The notes: generated by a model not told the origin, from the letters alone. Shown: positions 15,124 through 24,918, counted from the first letter of the stretch. The stretch: 64,000 nt of DNA from Mixta hanseatica (GCF_023517775.1 NZ_CP082904.1:1054001-1118000); one strand, 5' to 3'. Numbers and translations: made by a program.

Positions 15124-16619
15124 TGTCAGTCTCTTTTCCGACTATTCCTTCTAACTTGCGGGTGCCGCTTTTCTGGGCCGAAATGGACAACAGCGAAGCA
15201 AATACCACTCAGGACAGCGGTCCGGCGCTCCTGATTGGCCTGGCTAACACCGGCAGCTCAATTCCTACAAACCAGCTCACTATCATGCCGTCAGCCTCGC
15301 TGGCAGGCAAAGTTACGGGCCGGGGCAGCCAGCTTGCCCGCATGGTTGCGAAGTATCGCGCCATCGACCCGTTTGGCGAGCTGTGGGTGATTGCTGTTGA
15401 CGAGCCGGAAGGCGAAGCCGCAACTGCCACCGTGACCATCACCGGCACTGCGCAGGCATCCGGCACGCTGAGCCTGTATGTCAGCTCAACACGCGTCCAG
15501 GCTGCTGTGGTAACCGGAGACGCACCGGAGGCTGTGGCCTCAACCTTAGCCGCTGCCATTAATGCGAATGCAGATCTGCCGGTAACGGCAACTGCCGCCG
15601 CCGGCGCCGTGACCCTGACCGCACGACACAAAGGGCTTACCGGCAATGATATCCCGCTGATGATGAATTATTACGGCACCGTGGGCGGAGAGACCATGCC
15701 GGATGGCGTGAGCGTGGCAATCACAGCTATGTCGGGCGGGACCGGTGCGCCTGACCTGTCAGACACCGTTGCCGCGATGGGTGATGAGCCGTTCGACTTT
15801 ATTGGCTCGCCTTTCAGCGACTCAGCGTCACTGGCTACCCTTGCGCTGGAGATGAACGATTCTTCGGGGCGCTGGAGTTACGCACGTCAGCTTTACGGCC
15901 ACGTTTACACCGCGAAGATCGGCACGCTGTCCGATCTGGTGTCATTCGGCGACACGATGAATAACCAGCACATCACCGTAGCCGGCTATGAAACTGGCGT
16001 TCAGACATCAGCGGATGAGCTTGTAGCGCTGCGCACGGCCCGTAATGCGGTGTTTATCCGCAACGACCCGGCGCGCCCGACGCAGACCGGTGAACTGACC
16101 GGCGCATTACCCGCACCGGCAGGCAGCCGCTTTACGCTGACCGAGCAGCAGTCACTGCTGATGCATGGCATTGCCACGGCCTATGCCGAAGGCGGTACGC
16201 TGCGCATTCAGCGCGATATCACCACTTATAAACAGAATGCCTACGGCGTGGCCGATAACAGCTACCTGGACAGCGAGACTCTGCATACCAGTGCATATGT
16301 TATCCGTCAGCTGAAAAGCATCATCACCAGTAAATATCCGCGTCACAAGCTGGCAAATGACGGCACCCGTTTTGGTTCCGGTCAGGCCATCGTGACGCCG
16401 GCCGTGCTGAAAGGTGAGATGTGTGCGAGTTACCGCACCATGGAGCGGGCGGGTATCGTAGAGAACTTTGACCTGTTCAAAAAGTACCTGGTTGTGGAGC
16501 GTAATGCTTCCGACCCAAACCGCGTGGATGTGCTCTTCCCGCCTGACTACGTCAACCAGCTGCGCGTCTTTGCGCTGCTTAACCAGTTCCGTCTGCAGTA
16601 CGCCGAGGAGAGCGAATAA
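15123..16619 (+). CDS. Tail sheath protein, Mu L-like
   Basis: A 498-residue contractile sheath subunit. Typical features are the N-terminal SFPTIPSNLRVPLFWAEMDNS, a central variable insert rich in alanine, threonine and glycine (roughly residues 95-200), and the C-terminal VDVLFPPDYVNQLRVFALLNQFRLQY, which is the sheath hallmark. Its presence shows that the particle is a myovirus. The one-base overlaps with the genes on both sides match the Mu order. Confidence 0.95.
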   Translation: MSVSFPTIPSNLRVPLFWAEMDNSEANTTQDSGPALLIGLANTGSSIPTNQLTIMPSASLAGKVTGRGSQLARMVAKYRAIDPFGELWVIAVDEPEGEAATATVTITGTAQASGTLSLYVSSTRVQAAVVTGDAPEAVASTLAAAINANADLPVTATAAAGAVTLTARHKGLTGNDIPLMMNYYGTVGGETMPDGVSVAITAMSGGTGAPDLSDTVAAMGDEPFDFIGSPFSDSASLATLALEMNDSSGRWSYARQLYGHVYTAKIGTLSDLVSFGDTMNNQHITVAGYETGVQTSADELVALRTARNAVFIRNDPARPTQTGELTGALPAPAGSRFTLTEQQSLLMHGIATAYAEGGTLRIQRDITTYKQNAYGVADNSYLDSETLHTSAYVIRQLKSIITSKYPRHKLANDGTRFGSGQAIVTPAVLKGEMCASYRTMERAGIVENFDLFKKYLVVERNASDPNRVDVLFPPDYVNQLRVFALLNQFRLQYAEESE

Positions 16620-16975
16620 TGGCTAAGATTGCGGGTACCTGTTATTTCAAAATTGACGGTCTGCAGCTTTCGCTGACCGGTGGCATTGAGGTGCCGATGA
16701 ACACGCGGGTTAATGATGACGTTATTGGTCTGGATGGCTCGGTGGATCGCAAAGAAACTCACCGGGCGCCCTACACCAAAGGCACCCTGAAAGTGCCGAA
16801 AGATTTCCCGGTCGATAAAATCACTAACTCTGACAACATGACTATCACCTCTGAACTGGCTAACGGTCAGGTTTACGTATTGTCAGAAGCGTGGCTTTTC
16901 GGTGAGGCCAACCACAACGCCGAAGAGGGCACGGTTGATGTTGAATTCCACGGCTCAGAAGGATTCTACCAGTGA
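16619..16975 (+). CDS. Tail tube protein, Mu M-like
   Basis: A 118-residue tube subunit with KIAGTCYFKIDGLQLSLTGG at the start, VNDDVIGLDGSVDRKETHRAPY in the middle and the closing VDVEFHGSEGFYQ, the signature of Mu-type tube proteins. It forms the inner tube around which the sheath contracts. The start is coupled to the sheath stop (TAATGG). Confidence 0.94.
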   Translation: MAKIAGTCYFKIDGLQLSLTGGIEVPMNTRVNDDVIGLDGSVDRKETHRAPYTKGTLKVPKDFPVDKITNSDNMTITSELANGQVYVLSEAWLFGEANHNAEEGTVDVEFHGSEGFYQ

Positions 16976-17277
16976 GTGAACTGCAACTTTCAAAACCCAT
17001 CCAGGCGCATGGCGAGACTGTTCATGTGCTGGAGCTGCGTGAACCATCATTTGATGAAATCGAGCAGATTGGCTTTCCGTTCACTATTGGCAACGAAGGC
17101 AATATCAAAATCGATAGCTCGGTGTCGCTTCGTTATATTCCTGTACTGGCAGGCATTCCGCGTTCGTCAGCCAGTCAGATGGCAAAGATTGACATCTTCA
17201 AAGCGTCAATGACCATCCTGGGTTTTTTTACCGGCTCGGGAGCGGCCGCAATCTCCGCCGGCGACTCTACAACGTAG
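16972..17277 (+). CDS. Tail assembly chaperone, short form (Mu gp41-like)
   Basis: The zero-frame product has 101 residues: LSKPIQAHGETVHVLELREPSFDEIEQIG at the start, in the manner of the Mu gp41 / GpG family, followed by LRYIPVLAGIPRSSASQM. It binds the tape measure during tail assembly. Near its 3' end lies a slippery run of seven T at 17223-17229, and a longer frameshifted form is predicted. It starts in an ATGA-type overlap with the tube gene. Confidence 0.88.
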   Translation: MSELQLSKPIQAHGETVHVLELREPSFDEIEQIGFPFTIGNEGNIKIDSSVSLRYIPVLAGIPRSSASQMAKIDIFKASMTILGFFTGSGAAAISAGDSTT

Positions 17278-17387
17278 CCCACTTCTGGCGGATAAACCCT
17301 CTCGAACTAAAGCGGTCAGCTCTTTCTGATTTTCTGGAGCTTGAAGAGGAAGCAGTGAGAATAAGCGAGGAAACGAAGAATGGCTGA
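17223..17387 (+). CDS. Frameshift extension of the tail assembly chaperone (Mu gp42-like)
   Basis: At GGTTTTTTTACC (17221-17232) the zero frame reads GGT TTT TTT ACC. A slip of -1 on the T run continues as TAC CGG CTC and stays open to a TGA at 17385-17387. The extension encodes 52 residues including RLYNVAHFWRINPLELK and LEEEAVRISEET, which look coding and have no start codon of their own. The fused product would be 138 residues. Paired short and long chaperones made by frameshifting are a conserved feature of long-tailed phages. Confidence 0.82.
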   Translation, partial: FFYRLGSGRNLRRRLYNVAHFWRINPLELKRSALSDFLELEEEAVRISEETKNG

Positions 17388-19278
17388 CAGCTTTCAGTTA
17401 AAGGCCATTATTACGGCCGTTGATCAGCTTACCGGGCCTATGAAAGGCATGCAGCGGCAGTTGAAGGGTTTCCAGAAGGAGTTCTCTTCACTGGCTGTTG
17501 GTGCTACGGCTGCTGGCGCATCCATTCTGAGTGCGTTAGCCGTACCGGTGAATCAGGCCATTAAGTTTGAGTCAACGATGGCTGACATCCGCAAGGTGGT
17601 CGATGGTCTTGATAATGCTGATGCTTTTCGCAAGATGAGCGATGATGTTATCAATCTCTCCACCAAGTTGCCTATAACTGCTGATGGCATCGGACAGATT
17701 GTGGCAGCAGCAGGACAGGCGGGAATTGCACGTGGTGAACTGATTCGCTTTGCAGAAGATGCAGCTAAAATGGGCATCGCGTTTGACCAGACGGCGGAAG
17801 AGTCTGGTCAGATGATGGCTCAATGGCGCACTGCTTTTAAACTTACTCAAACCGATGTGGTGAGCCTTGCCGATAAAGTTAACTACCTCGGAAATACGGG
17901 GCCGGCCAGCGCGGCAAAAATCTCAGATATCGTAACAAAGGTAGGGTCACTGGCTGCTGTTGCGCATGTTTCAACAGGAGATTTGGCAGCGATCGGTGCG
18001 ACCATATCAGGGATGGGCGTTGAGGCAGACGTTGCGGGTACAGGCATTCAGAATCTCATGCTGGCCCTTTCAAATGCCTCAAGCACAAATGCTAAAGCAG
18101 TCCTTAAAGCTATTGGCATGACTTCAAAAGAAACAGCCGAAGGCATGGTGAAGGACTCCCAAGGAACCATACTAAAGGTGCTGGATGGCTTGAGAAAGTT
18201 ACCTCAGCCTAAGCAGGCTAAAGGGCTGGAGTGGCTATTTGGGCGCGAATCAATAAAGGCCATTGCGCCATTGTTGAACAATACAGATCTTCTGCGAGCA
18301 AACTTTCGCAAGGTTGCTGATGCGCAACAGTATGCTGGTTCGATGCAAAAAGAGTATGACTCCCGCGCGAAGACTACTGAAAATCACCTTGTTCTGATGA
18401 AAAACGGGTTCAACGCCGTTGCGATCACTATAGGTAATGTTCTGCTGCCTGAGGTAGACAAAGCTGTAATGGCTTTAATTCCCTACATCAAGCAGGCAGA
18501 AGAGTTCATAAAACAAAATCCTGATCTCGTCAGGTCGGCGGTTAAATTTGCAGCCTCTTTGGTCGGCATTGGTATTGCAGTTGCTGGAATCTCACGCGCT
18601 TTCCGTATTCTAAATGCCGTAATCAACCTTTCACCAGCCAAGCTTGCTATTACAGCGCTAGCTGCTGGTGCAATGCTTATTATTAATAACTGGGATCAGG
18701 TTGGGCCAGTTATAAAACAGGTATGGGTAGAAGTAGATAGAGTTGCTCAGGCGATGGGCGGCTGGCAAACAGTAATTGAAGGTGTTGGCATAGTAATGGC
18801 TGGGTCATTCGCTATCAAAACGATAGGGTCCCTTCAGCAAGCAGTTACTCTTGCCGGCTCGTTGTCAGCTCTGTTAGGTAAAATAGGCCGCCTTGGCGCC
18901 ATGACCATCACGATTGGTATAGCAATTTCACTTCTGAAGCAATTGCAGGACCTGGAAAAGCAGGCGTCATCCGAAGGTGTGAGCAAAGGCGAGTTTCTGG
19001 TTAACCGAATGCAATCTCAGGAGAGGGAGCGGGGTTATAACGGATTTATTCCAAGGTTACGTGAGATTCTGGGAATGGATAACCCAATTCCAGATGGAAG
19101 ATATACGCCTCAGGTTGGGCTTGAAAAGCCGATATCTGCATCCAGACAACAGTCAGGAGAGTTGAAAGTAAGTTTTGATAATGCTCCGCCGGGAATGCGC
19201 GTTGCTGCTCCGGCTGGGAGCGCTACTCCCTGGCTGAGTTATGATGTTGGCTATAGTCGCTTTAGTAATAAAAACTAA
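17380..19278 (+). CDS. Tail tape measure protein
   Basis: A 632-residue protein matching the TIGR01760 tape measure core: LTGPMKGMQRQLKGFQKEF near the N terminus, VAAAGQAGIARGELIRFAEDAAKMGIAF around residue 110, ISGMGVEADVAGTGIQNLML in the middle, then hydrophobic helices around residues 385 to 435 and 460 to 520. It sets tail length and may help DNA cross the cell envelope. It is rather short, which would mean a short contractile tail. It starts inside the frameshift extension. Confidence 0.94.
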   Translation: MADSFQLKAIITAVDQLTGPMKGMQRQLKGFQKEFSSLAVGATAAGASILSALAVPVNQAIKFESTMADIRKVVDGLDNADAFRKMSDDVINLSTKLPITADGIGQIVAAAGQAGIARGELIRFAEDAAKMGIAFDQTAEESGQMMAQWRTAFKLTQTDVVSLADKVNYLGNTGPASAAKISDIVTKVGSLAAVAHVSTGDLAAIGATISGMGVEADVAGTGIQNLMLALSNASSTNAKAVLKAIGMTSKETAEGMVKDSQGTILKVLDGLRKLPQPKQAKGLEWLFGRESIKAIAPLLNNTDLLRANFRKVADAQQYAGSMQKEYDSRAKTTENHLVLMKNGFNAVAITIGNVLLPEVDKAVMALIPYIKQAEEFIKQNPDLVRSAVKFAASLVGIGIAVAGISRAFRILNAVINLSPAKLAITALAAGAMLIINNWDQVGPVIKQVWVEVDRVAQAMGGWQTVIEGVGIVMAGSFAIKTIGSLQQAVTLAGSLSALLGKIGRLGAMTITIGIAISLLKQLQDLEKQASSEGVSKGEFLVNRMQSQERERGYNGFIPRLREILGMDNPIPDGRYTPQVGLEKPISASRQQSGELKVSFDNAPPGMRVAAPAGSATPWLSYDVGYSRFSNKN

Positions 19279-19339
19279 AGTTATTCATTGTAGTGCCGAG
19301 TATGATATGGACATTAACTCAAATTCATAAGGAAATACC

Positions 19340-19867
19340 ATGAAACCTAACCTCTTAGCTAGCGTCATTCTTGGAGGGGCGTTAATACTTTCTGCTGTAA
19401 TTGTTGCAGGAGGGATAACGGTAAAAGATGAGAACGTATTACAAGTAGTGGACGGTAGCGTGAAGCTTGGCAATATCTTCAGTGAAGATGATTTGGTTTC
19501 AGCCAAATTAATTTTCAATGACGCTCATCAAGATCAGGTATTATTCGAAAACATTGGTCCGGCAGAAGCTGAGAATCGCTTACAGGAAAAAATTAAGGAG
19601 TTTTCCGAAGAGATTAACTTCAACCAGAAGGATGAAGCGAAAAAGATGGCACCGGAACACTTGTCAATAAAGGTTCCCGCTACGTTAGTACTGACGGCAT
19701 CAGTTAAGTATCGCTCAGAATATCAACCTTCGTTCACTTTAAACTTGACGAAAAAAAATGTTCCTTTGCCAGCCAACTCAAATATGCTGGAAACAATAAA
19801 GCCTGCAGTTTCTGATTTTATTAAGAGTCAAAAAAATAAATTTGATTCATCGCATTTCTTGAAATAA
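19340..19867 (+). CDS. Moron-type hypothetical protein with N-terminal membrane anchor, 175 aa
   Basis: A gene of visibly lower GC content inserted between the tape measure and gp43-like genes, which are adjacent in Mu. The product begins with MKPNLLASVILGGALILSAV, an uncleaved signal anchor, followed by about 150 residues of charged periplasmic sequence with no cysteine and no recognised domain. A terminator follows within 15 bases, and a TATGAT candidate -10 lies at 19301, so it seems to be transcribed on its own. That makes it a moron, possibly expressed from the prophage. Function unknown. Confidence 0.75.
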   Translation: MKPNLLASVILGGALILSAVIVAGGITVKDENVLQVVDGSVKLGNIFSEDDLVSAKLIFNDAHQDQVLFENIGPAEAENRLQEKIKEFSEEINFNQKDEAKKMAPEHLSIKVPATLVLTASVKYRSEYQPSFTLNLTKKNVPLPANSNMLETIKPAVSDFIKSQKNKFDSSHFLK

Positions 19868-19881
19868 CCGAACCCCATTTT

Positions 19882-19904
19882 AACCCGCCTCGGCGGGTTT
19901 TTTT
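19882..19904 (+). terminator. Rho-independent terminator of the moron gene
   Basis: AACCCGCC and GGCGGGTT form a perfect eight-pair stem followed by a run of T. It isolates the moron from the tail operon. Confidence 0.87.
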
Positions 19905-19921
19905 ATGCCGGGAGAAAACCC

Positions 19922-21268
19922 ATGAGCTGGAAAGACAATCTGCAGGATGCCTCGCTGCGGGGCGTCCCGTTCAAGGTAGAAGAAGATGAGGCCACCTTTG
20001 GCCGCCGGGTGCAGGTTCATGAGTACCCAAACCGCGATAAGCCATGGGCGGAAGACTTAGGGCGCGCCACTCGCCGCTTCAGTGTCCAGGCCTATCTGAT
20101 CGGGGATGATTTCTTTGAGCAGCGCAACAGGCTGATTGAAGCCATCGAAAAGCCGGGATCATGTACGCTGGTTCATCCGTATTACGGAGAAATGACGGTA
20201 ACGGTTGACGATGCTGTGCGTGTCAGCCATTCAGTCAGTGAAGGACGCATGTGCCGCGTCAGCTTCAGCTTCATCGAAGCCGGCGAATTATCTTTTCCCA
20301 CAGCCGGGCTGGCAACCGGCCAAAAACTTACCTCTTCAGTTTCATTCCTGGACGACGTCATTTCATCGGCATTCGGTGCCTTTGGCATGGACGGCCTGCC
20401 TGATTTCCTGCAGGACGGCGTACTTGATGAGGCAACAGGCATGTTCAATACCGTGACCAGTGCATTCCAGTATGTTGATTCTGGCATCAGCGCCGCCTCC
20501 CGGCTGATGCAGGGTGACATCTCTGTATTACTCAGCCCGCCATCAAGCGGAATGAACTTCGTAAACCGGCTTCAGACCATGTGGCGTGCAGGTTCACGCC
20601 TGTCAGGGAATGCATCAGACCTCATGGCGATGATTAAGGGTTTTACGGGCGTTACGGTAGATCGCGGTCTGGCACCTCGTGGGGTATGGAAGACCGACAG
20701 CAAAACGACACAGTCGCAGACGACCCAGCGTAATTACGTTGCGCAGGCCGTGAGAACCACCGCTATTAGTGAAGCAGCCTACACAGTCACGAGACTTCCA
20801 CAGCCGGTTGCGCAAAGCGTCACACGACAGCAGGACCCGCAGCAGCCTGTCAGGGTAACGCACCCGGCGGTCAGTGATATTCAGCCTGATACCGGCGCGG
20901 ACAGTACCAGCGCGTCTGCAGGCGTTACCAGCTCTATCGAAACCGGCAGAGTTGTGTCATGGGACGAACTGGCAGAAGTGCGAGATGTTCTGAACGAAGC
21001 CATCGACACGGAGATGGAGCGTGTTACGGACGACAATCTTTATCAGGCGCTGGTAAAGGTACGCACAGATGTGAACCAGGACATCTCAGCACGGCTTGAA
21101 CAGATTGAGCGGCTCACTGAAAAGACGCCGGCGCAGGTAACGCCAGCTCTCGTTCTGGCGGCTGACTGGTATGACTCTGCCTCACGGGCATCTGAGATAA
21201 CGGCCCGTAACGGCATCCGACATCCCGGATTTGTTCCGGTCAAAACTCTGAAGGTGCCGGCACGATGA
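19922..21268 (+). CDS. DNA circularisation / baseplate protein, Mu gp43 (N)-like
   Basis: A 448-residue protein with the N-terminal domain typical of Mu gpN: MSWKDNLQDASLRGVPFKVE, then RRFSVQAYLIGDDFFEQRNRLIEA and GSCTLVHPYYGEMTV. The name DNA circularisation is historical; the protein belongs to the distal tail and baseplate, around the tube tip. The rest is variable and rich in glutamine and threonine. A GGGAGAAAACCC site precedes the start, and it overlaps the next gene by four bases. Confidence 0.9.
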   Translation: MSWKDNLQDASLRGVPFKVEEDEATFGRRVQVHEYPNRDKPWAEDLGRATRRFSVQAYLIGDDFFEQRNRLIEAIEKPGSCTLVHPYYGEMTVTVDDAVRVSHSVSEGRMCRVSFSFIEAGELSFPTAGLATGQKLTSSVSFLDDVISSAFGAFGMDGLPDFLQDGVLDEATGMFNTVTSAFQYVDSGISAASRLMQGDISVLLSPPSSGMNFVNRLQTMWRAGSRLSGNASDLMAMIKGFTGVTVDRGLAPRGVWKTDSKTTQSQTTQRNYVAQAVRTTAISEAAYTVTRLPQPVAQSVTRQQDPQQPVRVTHPAVSDIQPDTGADSTSASAGVTSSIETGRVVSWDELAEVRDVLNEAIDTEMERVTDDNLYQALVKVRTDVNQDISARLEQIERLTEKTPAQVTPALVLAADWYDSASRASEITARNGIRHPGFVPVKTLKVPAR

Positions 21269-22335
21269 ACAACATTGTAATTCTCCGGGTCAATGGTCAG
21301 GAGTGGGGCGGCTGGACATCGGTTCGCATTGCGGCTGGCATTGAACGCATTGCCCGCGACTTCACCGTTGAAATTACCCGAAGCTGGCCGGGCGATAATG
21401 ACCAGGCTGCGCGAAGTAACCGTATCAAAAACGGTGATCTGGTTGAGGTGCTTATTGGCACCGATAAGGTACTGACGGGATACATTGAAGCTACGCCGGT
21501 TCGTTACGACGCGCGAAGCATCAGCGTTGGCATTTCCGGGCGCAGCAAAACGGCCGACCTTATCGACTGTGCTGCAAAGCCATCTCAGTATGCCGGGCGA
21601 ACACTTTCACAGGTTGCCACAGAGCTGGCAAAGCCATTCAGTATCAAGGTGGTTGATGCAGGCGGCGCGTCGGGAGCGCTGCAGGGCATTCAGGCAGACC
21701 AGGGCGAAACGGTCATGGATGTGCTGAATAAGATGCTCGGGCTTCAGCAGGCGCTGGCGTATGACAACGAGCAGGGCGATCTGGTTATCGGCGGCATCGG
21801 CAGCCGGCAGGCTCACACCGCGCTGGTGCTGGGTGAAAACGTTCTTTCCTGTGATACCGAGAAAAGCATTCGTGACCGCTTCAGTGATTATCAGGTTTCA
21901 GGGCAGCGCACCGGCAATGATGATGATTTCGGCGAGGCAACCACCACGGCGATACGGGCGAAAACCATAGATGGCGGCGTGGCGCGGTACCGGCCAATGA
22001 TTATCCATCAGACCGGCAACGCCACCACGGCAACCTGCAGTGAGCGTGGAGAGTTTGAAATGCGCCAGCGCGCCGCCCGAACCGATGAGGCGACATACAC
22101 CGTTCAGGGATGGCGTCAGGGTGATGGCTCTTTATGGCGCCCGAATCTGCAGGTTATTGTCTTTGATCCCATCCTTGGTTTTAACAACCGGCAGATGGTC
22201 ATTGCCGAGGTCACCTATCAGCAGAATGAAAACGGTACTGTCACTGAAATCCGTGTCGGTCCGCCAGATGCCTATCTGCCTGAGCCGGCGAAGCCCGGCA
22301 AACGGAAGAAGGAAAAACAGGAGGAGGAATTCTGA
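21265..22335 (+). CDS. Baseplate hub protein, Mu gp44 (P)-like
   Basis: A 356-residue hub protein of the gpD/gp44 superfamily, with GWTSVRIAAGIERIARDFTVEITR at the N terminus and GRSKTADLIDCAA, then VMDVLNKMLGLQQALAYDNEQGDLVIG in the middle. The last 30 residues are lysine-rich. It forms the trimeric hub that joins tube and spike. The order gp43-gp44-gp45 is the same as in Mu. Confidence 0.92.
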   Translation: MNNIVILRVNGQEWGGWTSVRIAAGIERIARDFTVEITRSWPGDNDQAARSNRIKNGDLVEVLIGTDKVLTGYIEATPVRYDARSISVGISGRSKTADLIDCAAKPSQYAGRTLSQVATELAKPFSIKVVDAGGASGALQGIQADQGETVMDVLNKMLGLQQALAYDNEQGDLVIGGIGSRQAHTALVLGENVLSCDTEKSIRDRFSDYQVSGQRTGNDDDFGEATTTAIRAKTIDGGVARYRPMIIHQTGNATTATCSERGEFEMRQRAARTDEATYTVQGWRQGDGSLWRPNLQVIVFDPILGFNNRQMVIAEVTYQQNENGTVTEIRVGPPDAYLPEPAKPGKRKKEKQEEEF

Positions 22336-22874
22336 TGCCTGGACCTATTCATAACCTGAACCGCAGCATATCAAACCTGCTGGCACGTGCCGTGGTGCGC
22401 GGACTCAATACTGCTACCCGATGCCAGATGCTGCAGATAGAAATGGCCGGTGGCGAAGGAAAAAGCGACATTGAACACATGGAGCCTTACGGTTTTACCG
22501 CTGCTCCCATTGCCGGCGCTGAGGCGGTGGCCGCTTACTTTGATGGTGATCGCTCTCACGGCGTGGTACTCGTGGTTTCTGACCGGCGCTACCGGATTAA
22601 AGAGCTCGTCTCCGGTGAAGTGGCTGTTTATGACGATCTCGGACAGTCAGTAACCCTGACCCGCAGCGGCATTGTGGTGAACGGGGCCGGTAAACCTATC
22701 ACCTTCACGAATGCACCAAAGGCCCGGTTTGAAATGGATATTGAGGCGACCGGGGAAATCAAAGATAAGTGCGACTCCGGCGGGCTAACGATGTCAGCAA
22801 TGCGAGTGGCATACAACGGTCACACCCATAAAGAGAACGGCGATGCGCCGACGCAGAAAATGGGGGGATTATGA
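22335..22874 (+). CDS. Baseplate spike protein, Mu gp45-like
   Basis: A 179-residue baseplate assembly protein V of the Mu gp45 type: an N-terminal OB-like domain (RCQMLQIEMAGGEGKSDIEHMEPYGFTA in parts) and a C-terminal beta-helical spike ending around GHTHKENGDAPT. The HTH residues near the tip are in the position that binds an iron ion in related spikes. It pierces the outer membrane during injection. It starts at the TGATG overlap with the hub gene. Confidence 0.92.
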   Translation: MPGPIHNLNRSISNLLARAVVRGLNTATRCQMLQIEMAGGEGKSDIEHMEPYGFTAAPIAGAEAVAAYFDGDRSHGVVLVVSDRRYRIKELVSGEVAVYDDLGQSVTLTRSGIVVNGAGKPITFTNAPKARFEMDIEATGEIKDKCDSGGLTMSAMRVAYNGHTHKENGDAPTQKMGGL

Positions 22875-23284
22875 TCATTGTGATTAACGGTGTGCAGCGT
22901 GATGTGACGTGGCCAATCGATCCGCTGACCCGCGCCGTGATTATTTCTCTGTTTTCATGGCGCCGGGCTGAGCCGGACGACACGCCAGAGCAGGAAAATG
23001 GCTGGTGGGGTGACAGCTTCCCGACCGTACAAAATGACCGTATCGGTTCCCGTCTTTATCTTCTCAGTCGCCAGAAACTTACCAACAAAACGCCGCTTAA
23101 AGCCCGTGAGTACATCAGCCAGGCATTGCAGTGGCTGGTGGATGATGGCGTGGCGGTGCGCGTAGACGTGAAGTCAGAACGAACAGGCATTAACACACTA
23201 AGCGCTTCGGTGGTGATCAGTCAGAAAGATGGCAACCGGACGGCATACTCATTTGACGATTTATGGAGTGAACTTAATGGCTGA
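22871..23284 (+). CDS. Baseplate protein, Mu gp46-like
   Basis: A 137-residue member of the GP46 family, recognisable by DPLTRAVIISLFSWRRAEPDD followed by WWGDSFPT and GSRLYLLSRQKLTNKTPLKAREYI. It is the T4 gp25-like wedge component. It overlaps both its neighbours by a few bases and ends within the first codons of the gp47-like gene. Confidence 0.93.
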   Translation: MIIVINGVQRDVTWPIDPLTRAVIISLFSWRRAEPDDTPEQENGWWGDSFPTVQNDRIGSRLYLLSRQKLTNKTPLKAREYISQALQWLVDDGVAVRVDVKSERTGINTLSASVVISQKDGNRTAYSFDDLWSELNG

Positions 23285-24344
23285 CAGTGGATTTACCCGC
23301 CCGACACTCCCTCAGTTGATTACCACTATCCGCACAGATTTGATTACCCGCTTTGGCGCCGATACCGCTCTGGCAGCGCTGCGGCGTAATGATGCTGAAG
23401 TTTACGCCCGGGTGCAGGCCGCTGCCGTGCATACCGTTTATGGCTACATCGATTATCTGGCCCGTAATCTGCTGCCTGATCTGGCTGATGAGAACTGGCT
23501 GGCCCGGCATGCCAATATGAAGCGTTGCCCGCGCAAGGAAGCAACTTATGCAGCGGGTTACGTGCGCTGGGAGGTAACAATCCCGGGGATTGTCGTTCCG
23601 GCGGGTGTGACCGTTCAGCGTGACGATCTGGTTTCCTTCACCACAACCGCAGCAGCAACCTCTGCGGGGGGCGTGCTGCGCGTACCGGTTGTCTGTGACG
23701 TTGCCGGAAGCGCCGGGAATACTGATGATGGCCTGACTATGCGTCTGGCCAGCCCGATCACCGGCCTGACCTCGGCGGGGCTGGCTGACACTATCGAGGG
23801 GGGCGCAGAGACTGAAGATTTGGAAGCCTGGCGAGCCCGTATTATTGAACGCTGGTACTGGACACCGCAGGGCGGGGCAGATGGCGATTATGAAGTCTGG
23901 GCCAAAGAGGTACCCGGCGTCACCCGCGCCTGGACATACCGGCACTGGATGGGCGCCGGAACAGTCGGCGTCATGGTGGCAAACAGCGATCTGATTAACC
24001 CCATTCCTGATGATGCGACAGTGGCCGCAGTGCAGGCTCATGTCGAGCCTCTGGCGCCGGTTGCCGGAGCGGATATTTATGTCTTTGCACCTGTTCCTCA
24101 TGTCGTTGATTTCCGTATTCGACTGACCCCCGATACTGAGGAAATCCGTTATGCCGTGGTTGCTGAACTCAGGGCAATGATGCTGCGCGACGGAGTGCCG
24201 GAAGGCACGCTGAAACCTTCACGTATCAGTGAGGCAATCAGTATTGCAACAGGCGAATACAGCCATGAACTGCTCAGCCCCACCACTGAGGTGAAAATTG
24301 AAAAGGCTGAGATAGGGGTGGTGGGAGATATTGCATGGACCTGA
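23277..24344 (+). CDS. Baseplate J-like protein, Mu gp47-like
   Basis: A 355-residue wedge protein of the baseplate J family. The start at 23277 gives [19 protein letters not shown], the normal N terminus; a longer in-frame start at 23229 lies inside gp46. The segments [39 protein letters not shown] and [17 protein letters not shown] are characteristic. It overlaps the next gene by ten bases. Confidence 0.94.
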   Translation: MADSGFTRPTLPQLITTIRTDLITRFGADTALAALRRNDAEVYARVQAAAVHTVYGYIDYLARNLLPDLADENWLARHANMKRCPRKEATYAAGYVRWEVTIPGIVVPAGVTVQRDDLVSFTTTAAATSAGGVLRVPVVCDVAGSAGNTDDGLTMRLASPITGLTSAGLADTIEGGAETEDLEAWRARIIERWYWTPQGGADGDYEVWAKEVPGVTRAWTYRHWMGAGTVGVMVANSDLINPIPDDATVAAVQAHVEPLAPVAGADIYVFAPVPHVVDFRIRLTPDTEEIRYAVVAELRAMMLRDGVPEGTLKPSRISEAISIATGEYSHELLSPTTEVKIEKAEIGVVGDIAWT

Positions 24345-24916
24345 CAGCACAATATCAGCAGATGCTGGCTGCTCTGCTTCCCCGCGGGCCCGCCTGGGAT
24401 AAAGACGATCCACTGCTGAAGGGGCTGGCTCAGTCTCTTCAGCGGGTGCATGCGCGCGCTGATGTTCTGATGAATGAGGCAGATGCCAGAACCGTAACGG
24501 AGTTAATTGATCGTTATGAAGCCCTGACCGGACTGCCTGACAGCTGCGTACCAGCCGGAACCCAGACCCTGGCGGAACGGCGTCAGCGGCTCGATGCAAA
24601 AATCAACCTGGCCGGTGGCATTAACGAGACATTTTATTACGCCCAGCTGGCGGCGCTGGGATATCCGGACGCAACAATCACCCGCTACGGAAAAAGCCAG
24701 TACCGCTGCACGTCGCGCTGTACGGATTCCGGATTCAGCGACGAATGGCGTTACTTCTGGCAGGTCAATATCCCGGCCTCAGCTCAGGTCAGTAGTATGG
24801 TCTGTACGGACTACTGTACTTCTTCTCTGCGTTCCTGGGGAGATACGGTTCTTGAGTGCGTCATGATGAAGCTTGCCCCCTCACATACCTATGTCACTTT
24901 TCTTTATCTGGAGTAA
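24335..24916 (+). CDS. DUF2313 (YmfQ / Mu gp48-like) tail protein
   Basis: A 193-residue protein of the YmfQ family, marked by [20 protein letters not shown] near residue 15 and [21 protein letters not shown] in the middle. The C-terminal part has CRYRC-like cysteine pairs that appear in many family members. It belongs to the outer baseplate, where the tail fibres attach, and precedes the fibre gene as expected. Confidence 0.92.
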   Translation: MDLTAQYQQMLAALLPRGPAWDKDDPLLKGLAQSLQRVHARADVLMNEADARTVTELIDRYEALTGLPDSCVPAGTQTLAERRQRLDAKINLAGGINETFYYAQLAALGYPDATITRYGKSQYRCTSRCTDSGFSDEWRYFWQVNIPASAQVSSMVCTDYCTSSLRSWGDTVLECVMMKLAPSHTYVTFLYLE

Positions 24917-24918
24917 TT

